Positions 14,301 through 24,676 of a stretch of DNA of 64,000 nt are shown here, one piece after another. Positions within the stretch are counted from its first letter, which is position 1. Every line of letters begins with the position of its first letter. The position numbers were made by a program, and so were the translations under genes. Source of the DNA: Lagopus muta (lineage: Eukaryota; Chordata; Aves; Galliformes; Phasianidae); assembly GCF_023343835.1 (NCBI RefSeq), contig NC_064439.1:25794933-25858932 (forward strand). Reading direction: 5' to 3'. The notes under the pieces were generated by a model. That model was not told the DNA's origin and did not search any database. It saw nothing but the letters and a program-made list of their open reading frames with translations.

Positions 14301-14791
14301 TGCACTGTACTGTGTTCTCATGGCTATGCTGCTGGGTGTGAAAAATAGATCTGCTTGCCCTAAGTTGTACTACTGCGGAGCACAGCACTGTGTTGAATGG
14401 TTTTTCTTAAGGCTGAGGACATACTTGAAAACAAACCATGTGGTCTGACATGAGCCAGAAGATCCAAGCACACCTCTCTTCAGAAATCAGAAATTAATTT
14501 TTGTTCTCTGTTGGAAGTTGCATGCACTAATTAGTGCTAAGAAAATGAACATAGCAAAGATTGCTTATAAAGAGCAATGTTTATTTGACTTTGGACACAG
14601 CATATAGCCATGCTTTAAAATCAAATATGTTTTTATTATAGTCTGTGTGTAATGTGCTAGCATTTTTTTTTTTGTTTAATTATCATATACTCAGATAATT
14701 TTCATCTTTCAATATTCAAACAACTCATCTTTTTCATATTTACTGCAGACTGAATTCCTAGTTTTTATTATTGTATTGGCCAGCATGTGAT
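8339..14791. other. AT-rich intergenic DNA without a recognised gene
   Basis: Small open frames (longest about 80-105 codons) have no recognisable motif. A short tandem duplication lies at 13,787-13,816. No RNA gene or named repeat was recognised. Confidence 0.45.
13787..13816. repeat. Two-copy tandem duplication, unit CCTAGGAGAAGAGC
   Basis: CCTAGGAGAAGAGC occurs twice in direct succession with a two-base spacer. This is typical of local replication slippage. Confidence 0.7.
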
Positions 14792-15070
14792 ACAGAATCA
14801 TGGAATTGTTTGAGTTGAAGAAACCCTTAAAGACAACCAAGTCCAACTCCCTGCAATGAACAGGGACACCTACAGCTAGATCAGTTTGCTCAGAACCCCA
14901 TCCAGCCTGACCTTGAGTGTGTCCAGATGCAGAGCATCCACCACTTCTCTGGACAACATGTTCCAGTGCTTCACCATCCTTACTGTAAAATAAAACAAGA
15001 CAAAAATCAAAACAGACAGAGAAAAAAACCCTTCTTCTTTATGTCCCCTTCTTTCTTGTATCTCCCCTTT
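14792..15070 (-). mobile_element. CR1 LINE 3' region, antisense
   Basis: The plus strand starts ACAGAATCATGGAATTG and continues through GGGACACCTACAGCTAGATC and CATCCAGCCTGACCTTGAG to TTCCAGTGCTTCACCATCC. This is the CR1 3' end in reverse. On the minus strand, translation gives remnants of the conserved ORF2 C-terminus (VRMVKHWNMLSREVVDA; the usual form is close to [15 protein letters not shown]). An A-rich stretch interrupts the match near 14,995-15,040, so the distal boundary is approximate. Confidence 0.85.
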
Positions 15071-17999
15071 AGATATTGAAATGACTTCTTTTCCAGAGAC
15101 ATCAAGCTTCCAACAGTGACTGTTAGTCTGTTGGTAGGAATTTTTTAAGCAAAACAGTTTTCTATGGCAAAATGTACAATGTTTTACTTTGGTCACATAA
15201 CTATCCTGCTTACTCAGAAAGCTGGTGTCACACTTGTAACAAGATGTTGACGGGAAAAGGCACTATTTCTTTTGAACACAAAAGCAGCTGATGACTGTAG
15301 CATGTCAGGAAATAGCAGAGCCTAGCAGAAGGAAAGCTTCTGACAGGCAGAAGATATATGATGGAATAGGATTTCTCAGGCTAGTAAGCAGAAACCTGGC
15401 TATCTAGCTGTGGAAAGGATGAGAGAATAAAGACTGAAGACAAGAAAAATGAAGACCATACACAACATATCTGTACAGATTTATATACTGCTGTCACCGA
15501 GCTTTTTTCATTTTCAATAAATGCATCACACAAACAAACAAAAATCCATCCAATTTTCTATGTCAAAATTCATGTACAAAAACATTTTCCTGTGACAATA
15601 ATTTGTAATGGAGGAATTCATTATGCTTCCTCTGTATATTTTACATCCTCTACTTTCCTATGCCTGACTGAGCTCACCACTTGTTTCTGTCTCTTCATTC
15701 TCCCTGCTTCCGATGTAACAAATCTTTTTTTCCAGGGTCTCAGAAACTCAATTCTTCTCTCGCATACAAGCTCTCTGTAATGGCTGAGAAATGCAGCAAA
15801 ACACATCCAAGAAGAATTTCAGATGCTCTGTTTATTTTGCATTTCATGCGCTCACAGGTAGATAATGGAATGTTAAGCTTAATATAGGATGGCTCTATTG
15901 CTTCTGAAGTACAATCATTAAAGATCCAGGTGTGGGTGAATGCAACTACATAACTCATTTGATTGCTGGGGCAAGTCAATTGCTATGTAGTGTACTCCAC
16001 AAATCAGATCTTCCTGTCTGATCCTTGCATGTTACGCTCCTTGGAGGAAATATTCCTTTTGCAAGATAGTCTGATTTTGAGGATCACATTTTAATTACAT
16101 TTTCCTCTATGTATTATCAGCTCAAGCTCAGGTTATGAAACAGTAGAACTTAAAAAACTTTATCGTTCTTTACTCATCTACCAGGACAGCTTTGAAGTAT
16201 TTGATGTGATGGAGAAAGAAGGTTAAATGTGGTCATCTTTTTGACCTCCCATGCAAGGAAGTCTAGTCAAGTTCAGTCTTCCATTACAGAAGAATGAACA
16301 AGTTTACTTCTTCAGTACCAAATAACAGTTCACTGATAAACCCTTTCAGTTATGTAGGCATCTAATTTTTATACATGACAAAAATAAAATGAGGTTTAAG
16401 ATTGAAGATTTTGTGAAATCCTTTCACTGTTTGAAGGTTTAAGATTATCTGCGTTCAGGTACAGTGATGCAGGGTGAGGCATAAAATCTTCAGATTTTAA
16501 ACAAGTAGTATCAAATTAAAAAACATGCAGCTGACCCACGATTCATGCATATATTTTATATTATTTGAAAGCCATTGGAATGCTTTTATTCTTCCTCAAC
16601 CTAATTCTCACTGCATCCTAATAAGCCAAATGCAATAGTCACAGTATAGGAAATGAACAACTTTTGCATTTGTCGAACACTTGTAGAAATGGCTGGGCAC
16701 AAGCAGAGAAAACTCCTGCAGTAAAATCGACGTTGCTGTAAGTGTTTAAATACTGACATACCTCCTACCTATAACATCACATTTCTTTTTTATCTGGAAT
16801 AATTCTTGAGTTGATCTGGACAGTTACAAGTGGGAGGAAGAGGTGTGATTTGCAGATACAAAAAAATTCTGACAATTATCTTCAGTTGTTTTAAGCACAA
16901 TGTCTCAACTGCATGAATTTTCTTCCCACGAGCCTACAAAATTCTAGTTAGTTAAATGTTTGACACATTATAAGAACCTCATCTGAAGAAAATTATCCCC
17001 TTAAGACTCCATCAAAATCCTGTAGACTGTCATGAGATGTAAGTGGTAATAGAGTAAGAAGCTTGAATTTGGGACAAAATTCAGTTTATTTCCCGCTGAT
17101 AATGAGTTCTGCTGTAGGGAAAGGGAAATGCAAAGAGAAAGGGAAAGGGAAAGGGGAAGGCGAAGGAAAAAGGAGAAAGGGAAAGGGGGAAAGGGAAAAG
17201 AAGAAAGGGAAAAGGAGAAAGGAAAGGGAAAACAAAAGGAAAAAATTATGAGTAAGGGGAGAAATCTTAATAGATTCAACCCATTTTTAAATGGCTAGGA
17301 CAAAAATCTTCATTCAGACACATTGGTGCCACCCCATTAAATTCCAGCAGTGGCACCACTGGTAGAGAAAGAATGGCACACAGATTTTTCACCATTAAGT
17401 AATCTGTTTTCATTACCTTCTCAGCAGTTTGTTTCATTTGCCTGCAGAAAGGAAACTAAAATTAGAAAACATTTCATGTTCATAGTTAGTTTGCTTTCAA
17501 TATGAGAAAAACACAAGTCTATAAATTTTTATATTGGGTTATGCCTTGTGCAGTTCTACTAAAAAGTTGTCTTTACATTATAGTGATGAACTGTGAATGG
17601 CGCAGTGCATTATTCTGTCTAAAGTAATTCAAATTAATGACCCTAGAAATATTATTTGAGGTGTCTAAGTTACAAAGCATTTCCAATGAACATTACCAGT
17701 AGAATTTTTATTTTTTCTTTCTAATGTGTGCAGGGCTATGTGTTAATAAACTGTTATCTGATCATTTTCAGAACTTGCTATCTATTGCAGGAATTCCACA
17801 TACCAATCTAGTATCAGTTTCAGTAGGAAAGAAATGTCAGATAAATGCTGGCAGCAAACTGACAAGAGATTGAATGCATTATTCTTGCACACTTTAGTTC
17901 TCATTTCATATTACCTAAAGTGATACTGCTTTTGACTAAACTGAAAAGAGAGTAGACAAAAAATGGAGCAAGTCAGAGTGGTGATCTCATAGGATCTTC
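15071..17999. other. AT-rich intergenic DNA without a recognised gene
   Basis: Overlapping short frames on both strands at 15,592-15,979 have no recognised product. The one clear structure is the purine tract at 17,116-17,246. Confidence 0.45.
17116..17246. repeat. Homopurine (GGGAAA/GGAAAG)n tract
   Basis: About 130 bases that are almost pure G and A on the plus strand, with units such as GGGAAAGGGAAAGG. The length-matched open frames on both strands are by-products of the low-complexity sequence. Homopurine mirror tracts of this kind can form triplex (H-DNA). Confidence 0.9.
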
Positions 18000-18439
18000 T
18001 GTGAGCAAGTGTGATAATATCAGCCTAGCAAGCAGGCTATTATCCTGTCTGGGCATTTCAACCACTCTAACAATCTGCTGGACAAGTAGCAGAGTGAGCT
18101 GTGGACAATCTAGGAGGCTCCTGGAATGCATTCATGGTTACATCTTGAGCCAAATAATAGACAGCTCCACTGGAGGAGAATACAGTGCTGGTCCTGTTAC
18201 TCACCAACCCAAGTGAATTGGCTGGTAATATCAGAATTGAAAGCTGCAGGGCTGTCAGGACCATGAAATGGTGGAGTTCACACTACCAAGGGATATGGAA
18301 CAGACAAGGAGTAACATCAGAATGCTAAATTTTGGAAACTGTCCTCGATGACAAGGGAGCGGAGCAGAGCAGAGGTGGCAGATTGTCAGGGAGTTAACTA
18401 GGTCAATGAAAGGGAAAAGGGATAGGGAGACAGGAGCTG

Positions 18440-18815
18440 GGCTCAAGGAAGGAAAAAAATAGCAGCAACAATCTATAGAGGAAAACTTATTTTACTAACT
18501 ATGATATCGGAATGCAAGATAACACAATATATACAATCTAATTGAAATTGAGATTAATAAATCAAATAAGATAGAAGAGAGAGAGACAGAGAGAGTTCCT
18601 GAGATCGAGTCAAAACTGAATAGCTTGGAAAGGCTAGGAAAGCACCTTCCAGCACCCTCTGCAAGGCAGTAAGAGACCGCCCCACCCGGAAGGGCCAGAT
18701 CCCATGACTTCCATAATATATAGGGATAGGTACCTGGAATTGGAGCATTAACACTTTAACTCCCAGCGCACTACTTGTTGTCATGATGTGGAATACTGAA
18801 AACCAAAAAACACAA
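18440..18815. mobile_element. Non-CR1 insert within the CR1 copy, possibly a degraded solo LTR
   Basis: The CR1 match breaks off after about 18,430 and resumes near 18,825. The ~370 bases between include a GA microsatellite (18,575-18,595) and a stretch with GGAAAGCACCTTCCAGC and GCCCCACCCGG. Read on the minus strand, a CT-rich run followed by an AT-rich part with AATAAG is reminiscent of an avian endogenous retroviral LTR. I could not define TG...CA ends or a target duplication, so the class is a guess. Confidence 0.35.
18575..18595. repeat. (GA)n microsatellite
   Basis: Imperfect AGAGAGAGAGACAGAGAGAG run inside the non-CR1 insert. Confidence 0.85.
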
Positions 18816-19785
18816 AACTGTGACACAGATCTTTAAGGAAGCTTTCCTTTGGGCACAAGAGCTCTCCATACCCAGATGTAGCAAGTCAGTAAGGCAAAGG
18901 ACCAGTGTAGCTGAACTGGGACCTACTGGTCAAATAAGAGGAAGAGGAAAAAGCACAGGCTGTAAAAGCAGGGACAGGTGCTCTGGGAATAGCACTATAG
19001 GGATGCTGCTGGCTGTGTAGAGATAGGGTCAGAAAGGCCAAGGACCAATTGGAACTAGACTTGGCAACGGGTGCAAAGAATAAAATATGCTTCTACAGAT
19101 ACATAAACCAGAGAAGGAAAGAACAGGAGGACATACTCTTCCTAGTGAGCAATACAAGCAGGCTAGTAACAAAGGAAAAGGAGAAAACTGAGGTATTCAG
19201 TAATTTTTTTTTGCCTCAGTCTTCACCGGTAATTGCTTTTCACACGTTTCAACTGCATAGTTTGGAAGCTGGGAACACCTAAGTAATTTCTCTGCTGGTG
19301 TGAGCCAAGATCAAGTTCATGATCATGTGAGGGATCCAAACATCCGTAAGTTTATGGATCTCAAGGGAGCTCACCCCAGAGTCCTGAGGGAACTGGCTGA
19401 TACAATTGCTGAGCCACTCCCAATGGCACTTGAAAAGTCAGGCAGTCCTTGGTGACTGGAGAAAAAGGCAATTTTGTGTACATTTAAGAGTACAAACTTA
19501 AGATAGGACAAGGGGCAATGGCTTCAAAGTAAAACAGTGAAGATTTAGACTGGATATGAAGAAAAAGCTTTTTACAATATAGTTAACGAAGCACTGAAAC
19601 AGGCTGCCTAGAGAAAGGGTGGATGCTCCACTCCTGGAGAAATTCAAGGTTCTTCTGGACAAGGCTCTGAGCAACTTGATCTTGCTGTAGGTAGATGTTC
19701 CTGTTCAATGCAGGGGAGTTGGACTAGATGGCCTTTAAGAGTCCCTTCCAACTCAAATGATTCTATGATACTATGGAAGTCTAAA

Positions 19786-20037
19786 GAATACTTTTTAGTT
19801 TATTTTCAGTTTTTAAAGTTTACATGAAATTTTAAAAAATGTGAAGGAAGCAGAGAACTAGAAAATTCATATAAGAACTTTTTTTAGTCATTGAATACAT
19901 ACATCCCTTTTCAAAAAGTGACAACATTCCAGAACTCTTATTCACCCTCTAACTCCCACGAATAACAAACTAAAGATATTCTTCAAACTCCAAACTTCTA
20001 ATTTGTAGATCATAACATGGATTATTGGAACTTTTTT
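19786..20037. other. AT-rich gap between two CR1 copies
   Basis: About 250 bases of AT-rich sequence with no recognised element. Confidence 0.5.
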
Positions 20038-20344
20038 CACAGAATCACAGAATCACAGAATTGTAGGGGTTGGAAGGGACCTCCAGAGATCATCGAGTCC
20101 AACCCCCCTGCCAAAGCAGGTTCCCTACAGTAGGTCGCACAGGTAGGCATCCAGGCAGGTCTTGAACATCTCCAGAGAAGGAGACTCCACCACCTCCCTG
20201 GGCAGCCTGTTCCAGTGCTCCGTCACCCTCACTGTAAAGAAGTTCTTGCGCATGTTTGTGCGGAACTTCCTATGCTGCAGTTTCCAGCCGTTTCCCCTTG
20301 TCCTGTCTCCACTCACCACTGAAAAGAGTCCGGCCTCGCCATTC
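20038..20344 (-). mobile_element. Young, well-preserved CR1 LINE 3' end
   Basis: The plus strand starts with three CACAGAAT units of the octamer tail, then GTAGGGGTTGGAAGGGACCT and AGAGATCATCGAGTCCAACC. It continues to TTTCCCCTTGTCCTGTCTCC and ends near CCGGCCTCGCCATTC. On the minus strand, 20,125-20,319 still reads open to the natural ORF2 stop ([20 protein letters not shown] ... CDLL). This is the best-preserved CR1 in the window, a ~300-bp 5'-truncated insertion of a recent subfamily, and much higher in GC than its surroundings. Confidence 0.95.
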
Positions 20345-23300
20345 TTAAATTTTTAATTTATACTGTTGTAGGAGAAAGAAAAGCTCTTCATTTTTCTTCA
20401 CATACAATTCACTCATCCTCACATATGTAAGCAGAGGCCTGTGTAGAGATGTTATCAAGAAAAACGTGAGATTTATATGAATATTAGGTTGAATGCTAAA
20501 GAATGTTTCTCGAGAATAGCAAGAGAGGCTGTTTTCCTCCACTGTATCAGCTGATGATGTACTTCCTAAGAAAGTAGTAACACCTACAAATCACAGATAC
20601 AATCTTCCAAAAAGATTTGAAGTAAATAGATAAATGAAAATTAAAGTCCATCCAAGATTGATGGCACTAGGCAGCAATAGAATTAATACTCGTTTGGGAG
20701 ACATGCCATGATAGTGGTATCCAGAGACACAAACTCGTAAGAAGCTTAGAGATCAGAGGAGATTAAACTGTTTGGACTTCACAGAAACTTTTATGACTAA
20801 ACTCCAATCCTAAAACCACTTCTAAGTAAAAGCATGAAAACAACCAGCTTCTGGATTTCAAGAAAGTGGACTGAAGAGTAAACTTTCCTACAAAATAATT
20901 AAAAAAAAAAAAAAAAAAAGTATATTACCTGTGGTAAAGATAAAATTGAACACCTTTGTGTTTTGGTTTTTTTTTTTTCTTTGTCTTATCTTTTTCTGAG
21001 TTCTCATATGTCTTCTGTACTTCACTTTCGTTAGCCCTGCAGGAAGGATTTCCAAATTCATCAGCTGCGGCCATAGTAAAGGCTGGTCTTATCATCAGTG
21101 AGTAAAAACAATAACTGTGTGTACTTTCAAAATATCTCTGATTTTTTTTTTTTTTTTCTAATAACTTTTTATTTCAAAATATCTTTTAAAAGTCCTGAAA
21201 CAAGTTTTCAGCCTTTCTTTCTGACACAGTATTACAGTCCAATCAAAATTAAACATTTGCTTAGTTTTAAAGGTCACTCAATAGCCATGCACCAAACTAT
21301 CTTTGAAGGTAAAGCAGATCTAAAATACATTTTCTCACATGAATTTGGGTAGAAATCATATGCAAAATTTAAATTCTTTTAATATCAGATACACTATTCT
21401 AATTTCTTACCATTGGTTATTTTAAGCTAATTAAGAACTGCAACATGAATTGTATTATATGACTATACTAAAAATATCATAAAAGGAAACAAATTATGTA
21501 GTACAGAATTACACATTCACGTGCAAAAAAGATGGAAATCTGTAATTCTTTCTATCCTAGGTGGGCAGAATTAATTTCAGATTTGATCACCTTGCTTCTT
21601 ATCAGGATCATTGATGAGGAGGTGCAGAATTACTGCATTAGCAGAAATCTGACAGCTGGATTCTAAGAATAATGGACAAAACTCCTGCGTGTGGCTCATC
21701 AAGAAGACACAGAGGCCAGATTTACAGTGATCACTCTGAAAAAAATCTACCTTGAGGAGAAGAACTGCAGCTGTATCAATCTTAGCTGAAATGTCTGACA
21801 GCAGAATATCAGTCTCTTTCGTATAACATGGTATCTGCCCAAGTGAAATTACATACCATGACATCAGCGAAAGACCTCAGTTTTCCTACTAATGATGGAA
21901 TGTAACTATTTCATAAAAGTTAGTAGCTAAACACCAGTAGCTAGAATTCTAAAAAACAAGAGTACAGAAATCCAAACTGCAGTTTCTTTGTGCTGCCTTC
22001 AGTGAATACCATCTCTGCCTTTACGAAGAGGAAAGAGGAGCTTTAAAGAAGATACTTCAAAATTTTAATAAAGAAAGAGTATTGTCAAGCTGTGAAAAAT
22101 GGTTATCTTCTAACAAAACAGAAAGAAATGCACTGGCTACTGATAGGCCTCTAGCAAGCAGCAACAAAACAAGGCAAAGCATGTGCTTTGGTTTTATCTG
22201 GAATAAGCGTTTCTCCTGTGCCAATGGGAAACTCACAGTGGATAGAGGTAAGCACACATTTAAGCCTTTGAAGAAACCGAATTTTAACAATAAAATCAAT
22301 ATGTGTGAAATAAGAATAAAAGGGAATAACAAAGTATGTTTTTATGATTTAAAATAAAATGTGGAAGCAATAGTAATTTAATAGAACTGAATTACTGATA
22401 GATCCATTAACGAATAAATAAATTAGAAAATATTAAAAATTGTGGAACTTTATTTTAACGAAGATTTCACGTTCTAATAACACCAGTAAGGTCTGTGAAT
22501 TTTAATGCTTCTTTGTTCCAATGCTGAAGACTTAAGTGCTTAACTTTTATCAGCAAAACAATTGAACACACTCACAATTGGTAGTGCAGCCTACTATGCA
22601 GTTTATATAAGAGTGAGAGCTCAACTCTAAAAACTCAGCCTACAAAATTTAATCCCACAGGTCTATAAAACAGCACAGAATGTTTGTATGATAGTAACAG
22701 TATTAGTGGTTGAGTTGGTTAAGTCGCACAAAGTAGACAGAATTCTTCATTTCTTTCTGAAAATTACTTAATACTTTCCAATTAATGAGCAGTTTAAGCA
22801 TTAGAATGGAGAAAAAAAATTCTTACATTTATTAATTGTAATTTTGGCAGGAAATTACAGCTACTGTCTGATACTATTTAAAGTATGATGGAAGCATGTT
22901 CCCAAATGCTCCAGAAAAGAGCTAACGCTTCTTTACTGGCCTTCAGAATGATGTTTTTAGTTTCAGCAGCAAGTATGTGACCATTAAGAAACAGAGGAAG
23001 TAGCACTGAATTAATGTCCCTTTTGTTTTCTAGTAAATTCATGTCTAAAGCTTTAAAGAGCTTAAATATTTCTCTTAAATATATTTTAAAATGTGTCAAG
23101 GGCAGACAAGGGCATTTTTTCTTGTGTCTCTATTTGGAAAAACAGGAACTCATATTTCTTTTCAGCTGTGATGAAGAAGACCCTTGTCTCACAAAGAGAG
23201 AGGTTCATTTTCCATATATTGGTCTTTCTGAATATCCACAGAAATTATCTGTATGTGGTGAATACAGTAATATTAATAAAAGCCTGAAGAACTACCAACT

Positions 23301-24454
23301 AGTGAGTTGCTAAAACATTTCCCATTTTTACATAACATACTTTTAAAATAGAAAATAAAAAGCATTGCAACAAAATATTCTACTTCCCAACAATACTTAA
23401 ATACCAACCCTAGTCTCTAAGGACACTTAGATTTTGCCCATCACTATATTAATCTCTGCTGTAATGCTCATCACACACTGTGAAAGCCTTTCAAATAAGC
23501 AAATGAAAAAAGCAACTGAATCCAACAAAAAAGTACATTAACAAAAAGGAAAATATTTTAAATCACTGCCAAATTAACCACGTCCAATTGACCTGCAAGA
23601 TTTACTGCATGAAACATGAAAACTGCAGATATTTGGTATTTTGCAATTGCCACAACATAATTTTTCTTCTCCAGTGAACGTTCTTGCTGCTCAGGTTGAG
23701 TCAGCCCTTATTATATAGTTACACTAATGGCTAAAGTTATCTGGTTAACTCCATTGTCAGCAGTTCATCTACTAGAAGAACTAGAAACATACCAAAATAA
23801 GGACAGCTGTATTAAGTTCAGATCCCTGATCCACGGGAATAGCAACTGTCTACAGAAAAGAACCCAGCATAAATTACAGACATGCAAATACATTTTTTTC
23901 CGGCCTCTCCATAGCAAGGCTCAGCCAAGTACCAAAACAAAGACACACTCTATCTGGAACTTTTTTGTACTAATACAAAAACTGTAATTATTTCTTGAAT
24001 TCTGTGCCTTTTTCTGCTGATTGTGTGCTTTATGACCTTTAAAAGTATGATCCATTGGAAATTTTAATTATGTTCCTAGAATTTTATTTTTCAGGTATTT
24101 AAGATCGCTTCTTTCTTATTAACAAACTATGAGTTAAACAAACAACAACTTCCACAGAACTTTACTTTTTTATTTTCAGGAACATATGGCAACATCTGTT
24201 GTTTCACTGTTGGGCAATGACTTATTAGCAATGACTTGTCTGCTATATAAAGTAGGAACTGGAAAAATTTAAGTGGAATTACAAAAACATATACACAGAC
24301 ATTTAAGTATTTGCTCTCAAGTTATTATTTTAAGTCAAAAGAGTAAGTGTTATGCCCATCAAGACAACTTTCAGTTCCTGTAGAGCAAATACGAATTGCT
24401 GTTTGTTAATGTCAGGATGTTCTTATTTAGAGAAATTAAAGCAAACAGAAGACA
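20345..24454. other. AT-rich intergenic DNA downstream of NDUFA4
   Basis: Contains an A19 run (20,901-20,919), a T run near 21,142-21,158 and several open frames of 60-99 codons (for example 22,082-22,357 and 23,014-23,313, plus strand) without recognised motifs. I see no support for a gene. Confidence 0.45.
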
Positions 24455-24470
24455 CTTCAAGTTTCAGACA

Positions 24471-24476
24471 TTTATT
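24471..24476 (-). terminator. Poly(A) signal AATAAA of NDUFA4
   Basis: TTTATT on the plus strand reads AATAAA on the minus strand, 144 bases after the NDUFA4 stop codon. It is the only canonical signal between the stop and about 24,450. A TGTCTTCTGTTTG stretch follows on the minus strand, a plausible U/GU-rich downstream element. Cleavage is therefore expected near 24,450-24,460. Confidence 0.75.
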
Positions 24477-24619
24477 AAACCCCATCAAAACACTTTCAAA
24501 CACATAACCAAGTGCAGTGTGAGGCATGTTTGAATAGTTCCTGGATGATTAAGCATGGTAATTGTGCGGACAGATTCCGGAAGACCTTTCTGTGCAGCTC
24601 GTGAAGATGTGCGTGATCT

Positions 24620-24676
24620 TTAGAAGTCAGGACGGTCCTTTTTGAGCTTACTGTAGTCGACATTAACTGAGTAGAA
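24620..24676 (-). CDS. NDUFA4: NDUFA4 coding exon 4 with stop
   Basis: 57 nt encoding [18 protein letters not shown] and TAA, after acceptor TGCCTAG. It continues into a 3' UTR of roughly 160 nt. Confidence 0.96.
   Translation of the reverse strand, partial: FYSVNVDYSKLKKDRPDF

Larger units (their letters stand above)
18000..19785 (+). mobile_element. Long decayed CR1 LINE without its reverse-transcriptase core
   Basis: Three parts read in CR1 order. At 18,090-18,330, translation gives RRLLECIHGYILSQII, followed by DNA resembling the SDHEMVEF end of the endonuclease (ACCATGAAATGGTGGAGTTC). At 18,830-19,300 come QELSIPRCSKSVRQR and FYRYINQRRK...LVTKEKEKTEVFSNFF, typical of the linker between endonuclease and reverse transcriptase. 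At 19,340-19,470 comes GTCCTGAGGGAACTGGCTGA. The sequence then jumps to the 3' tail (GGACAAGGGGCAATGGCTTC ... TTGGACTAGATGGCC ... GATTCTATGATAC). The catalytic core is absent, by internal deletion or because the 3' part is a separate insertion. Stops and frameshifts make it a dead copy. Confidence 0.82.

Noticed and set aside
17001..17279. Open frames on both strands over the purine tract
   Set aside because: Low-complexity (GGGAAA)n has few stops in any frame; the Lys/Gly- or Phe/Ser/Leu-rich products are not proteins.
22057..23313. Cluster of 64-99-codon frames in the NDUFA4 downstream flank
   Set aside because: No recognisable motif, overlapping frames on both strands, AT-rich composition and no splice support; best treated as chance.
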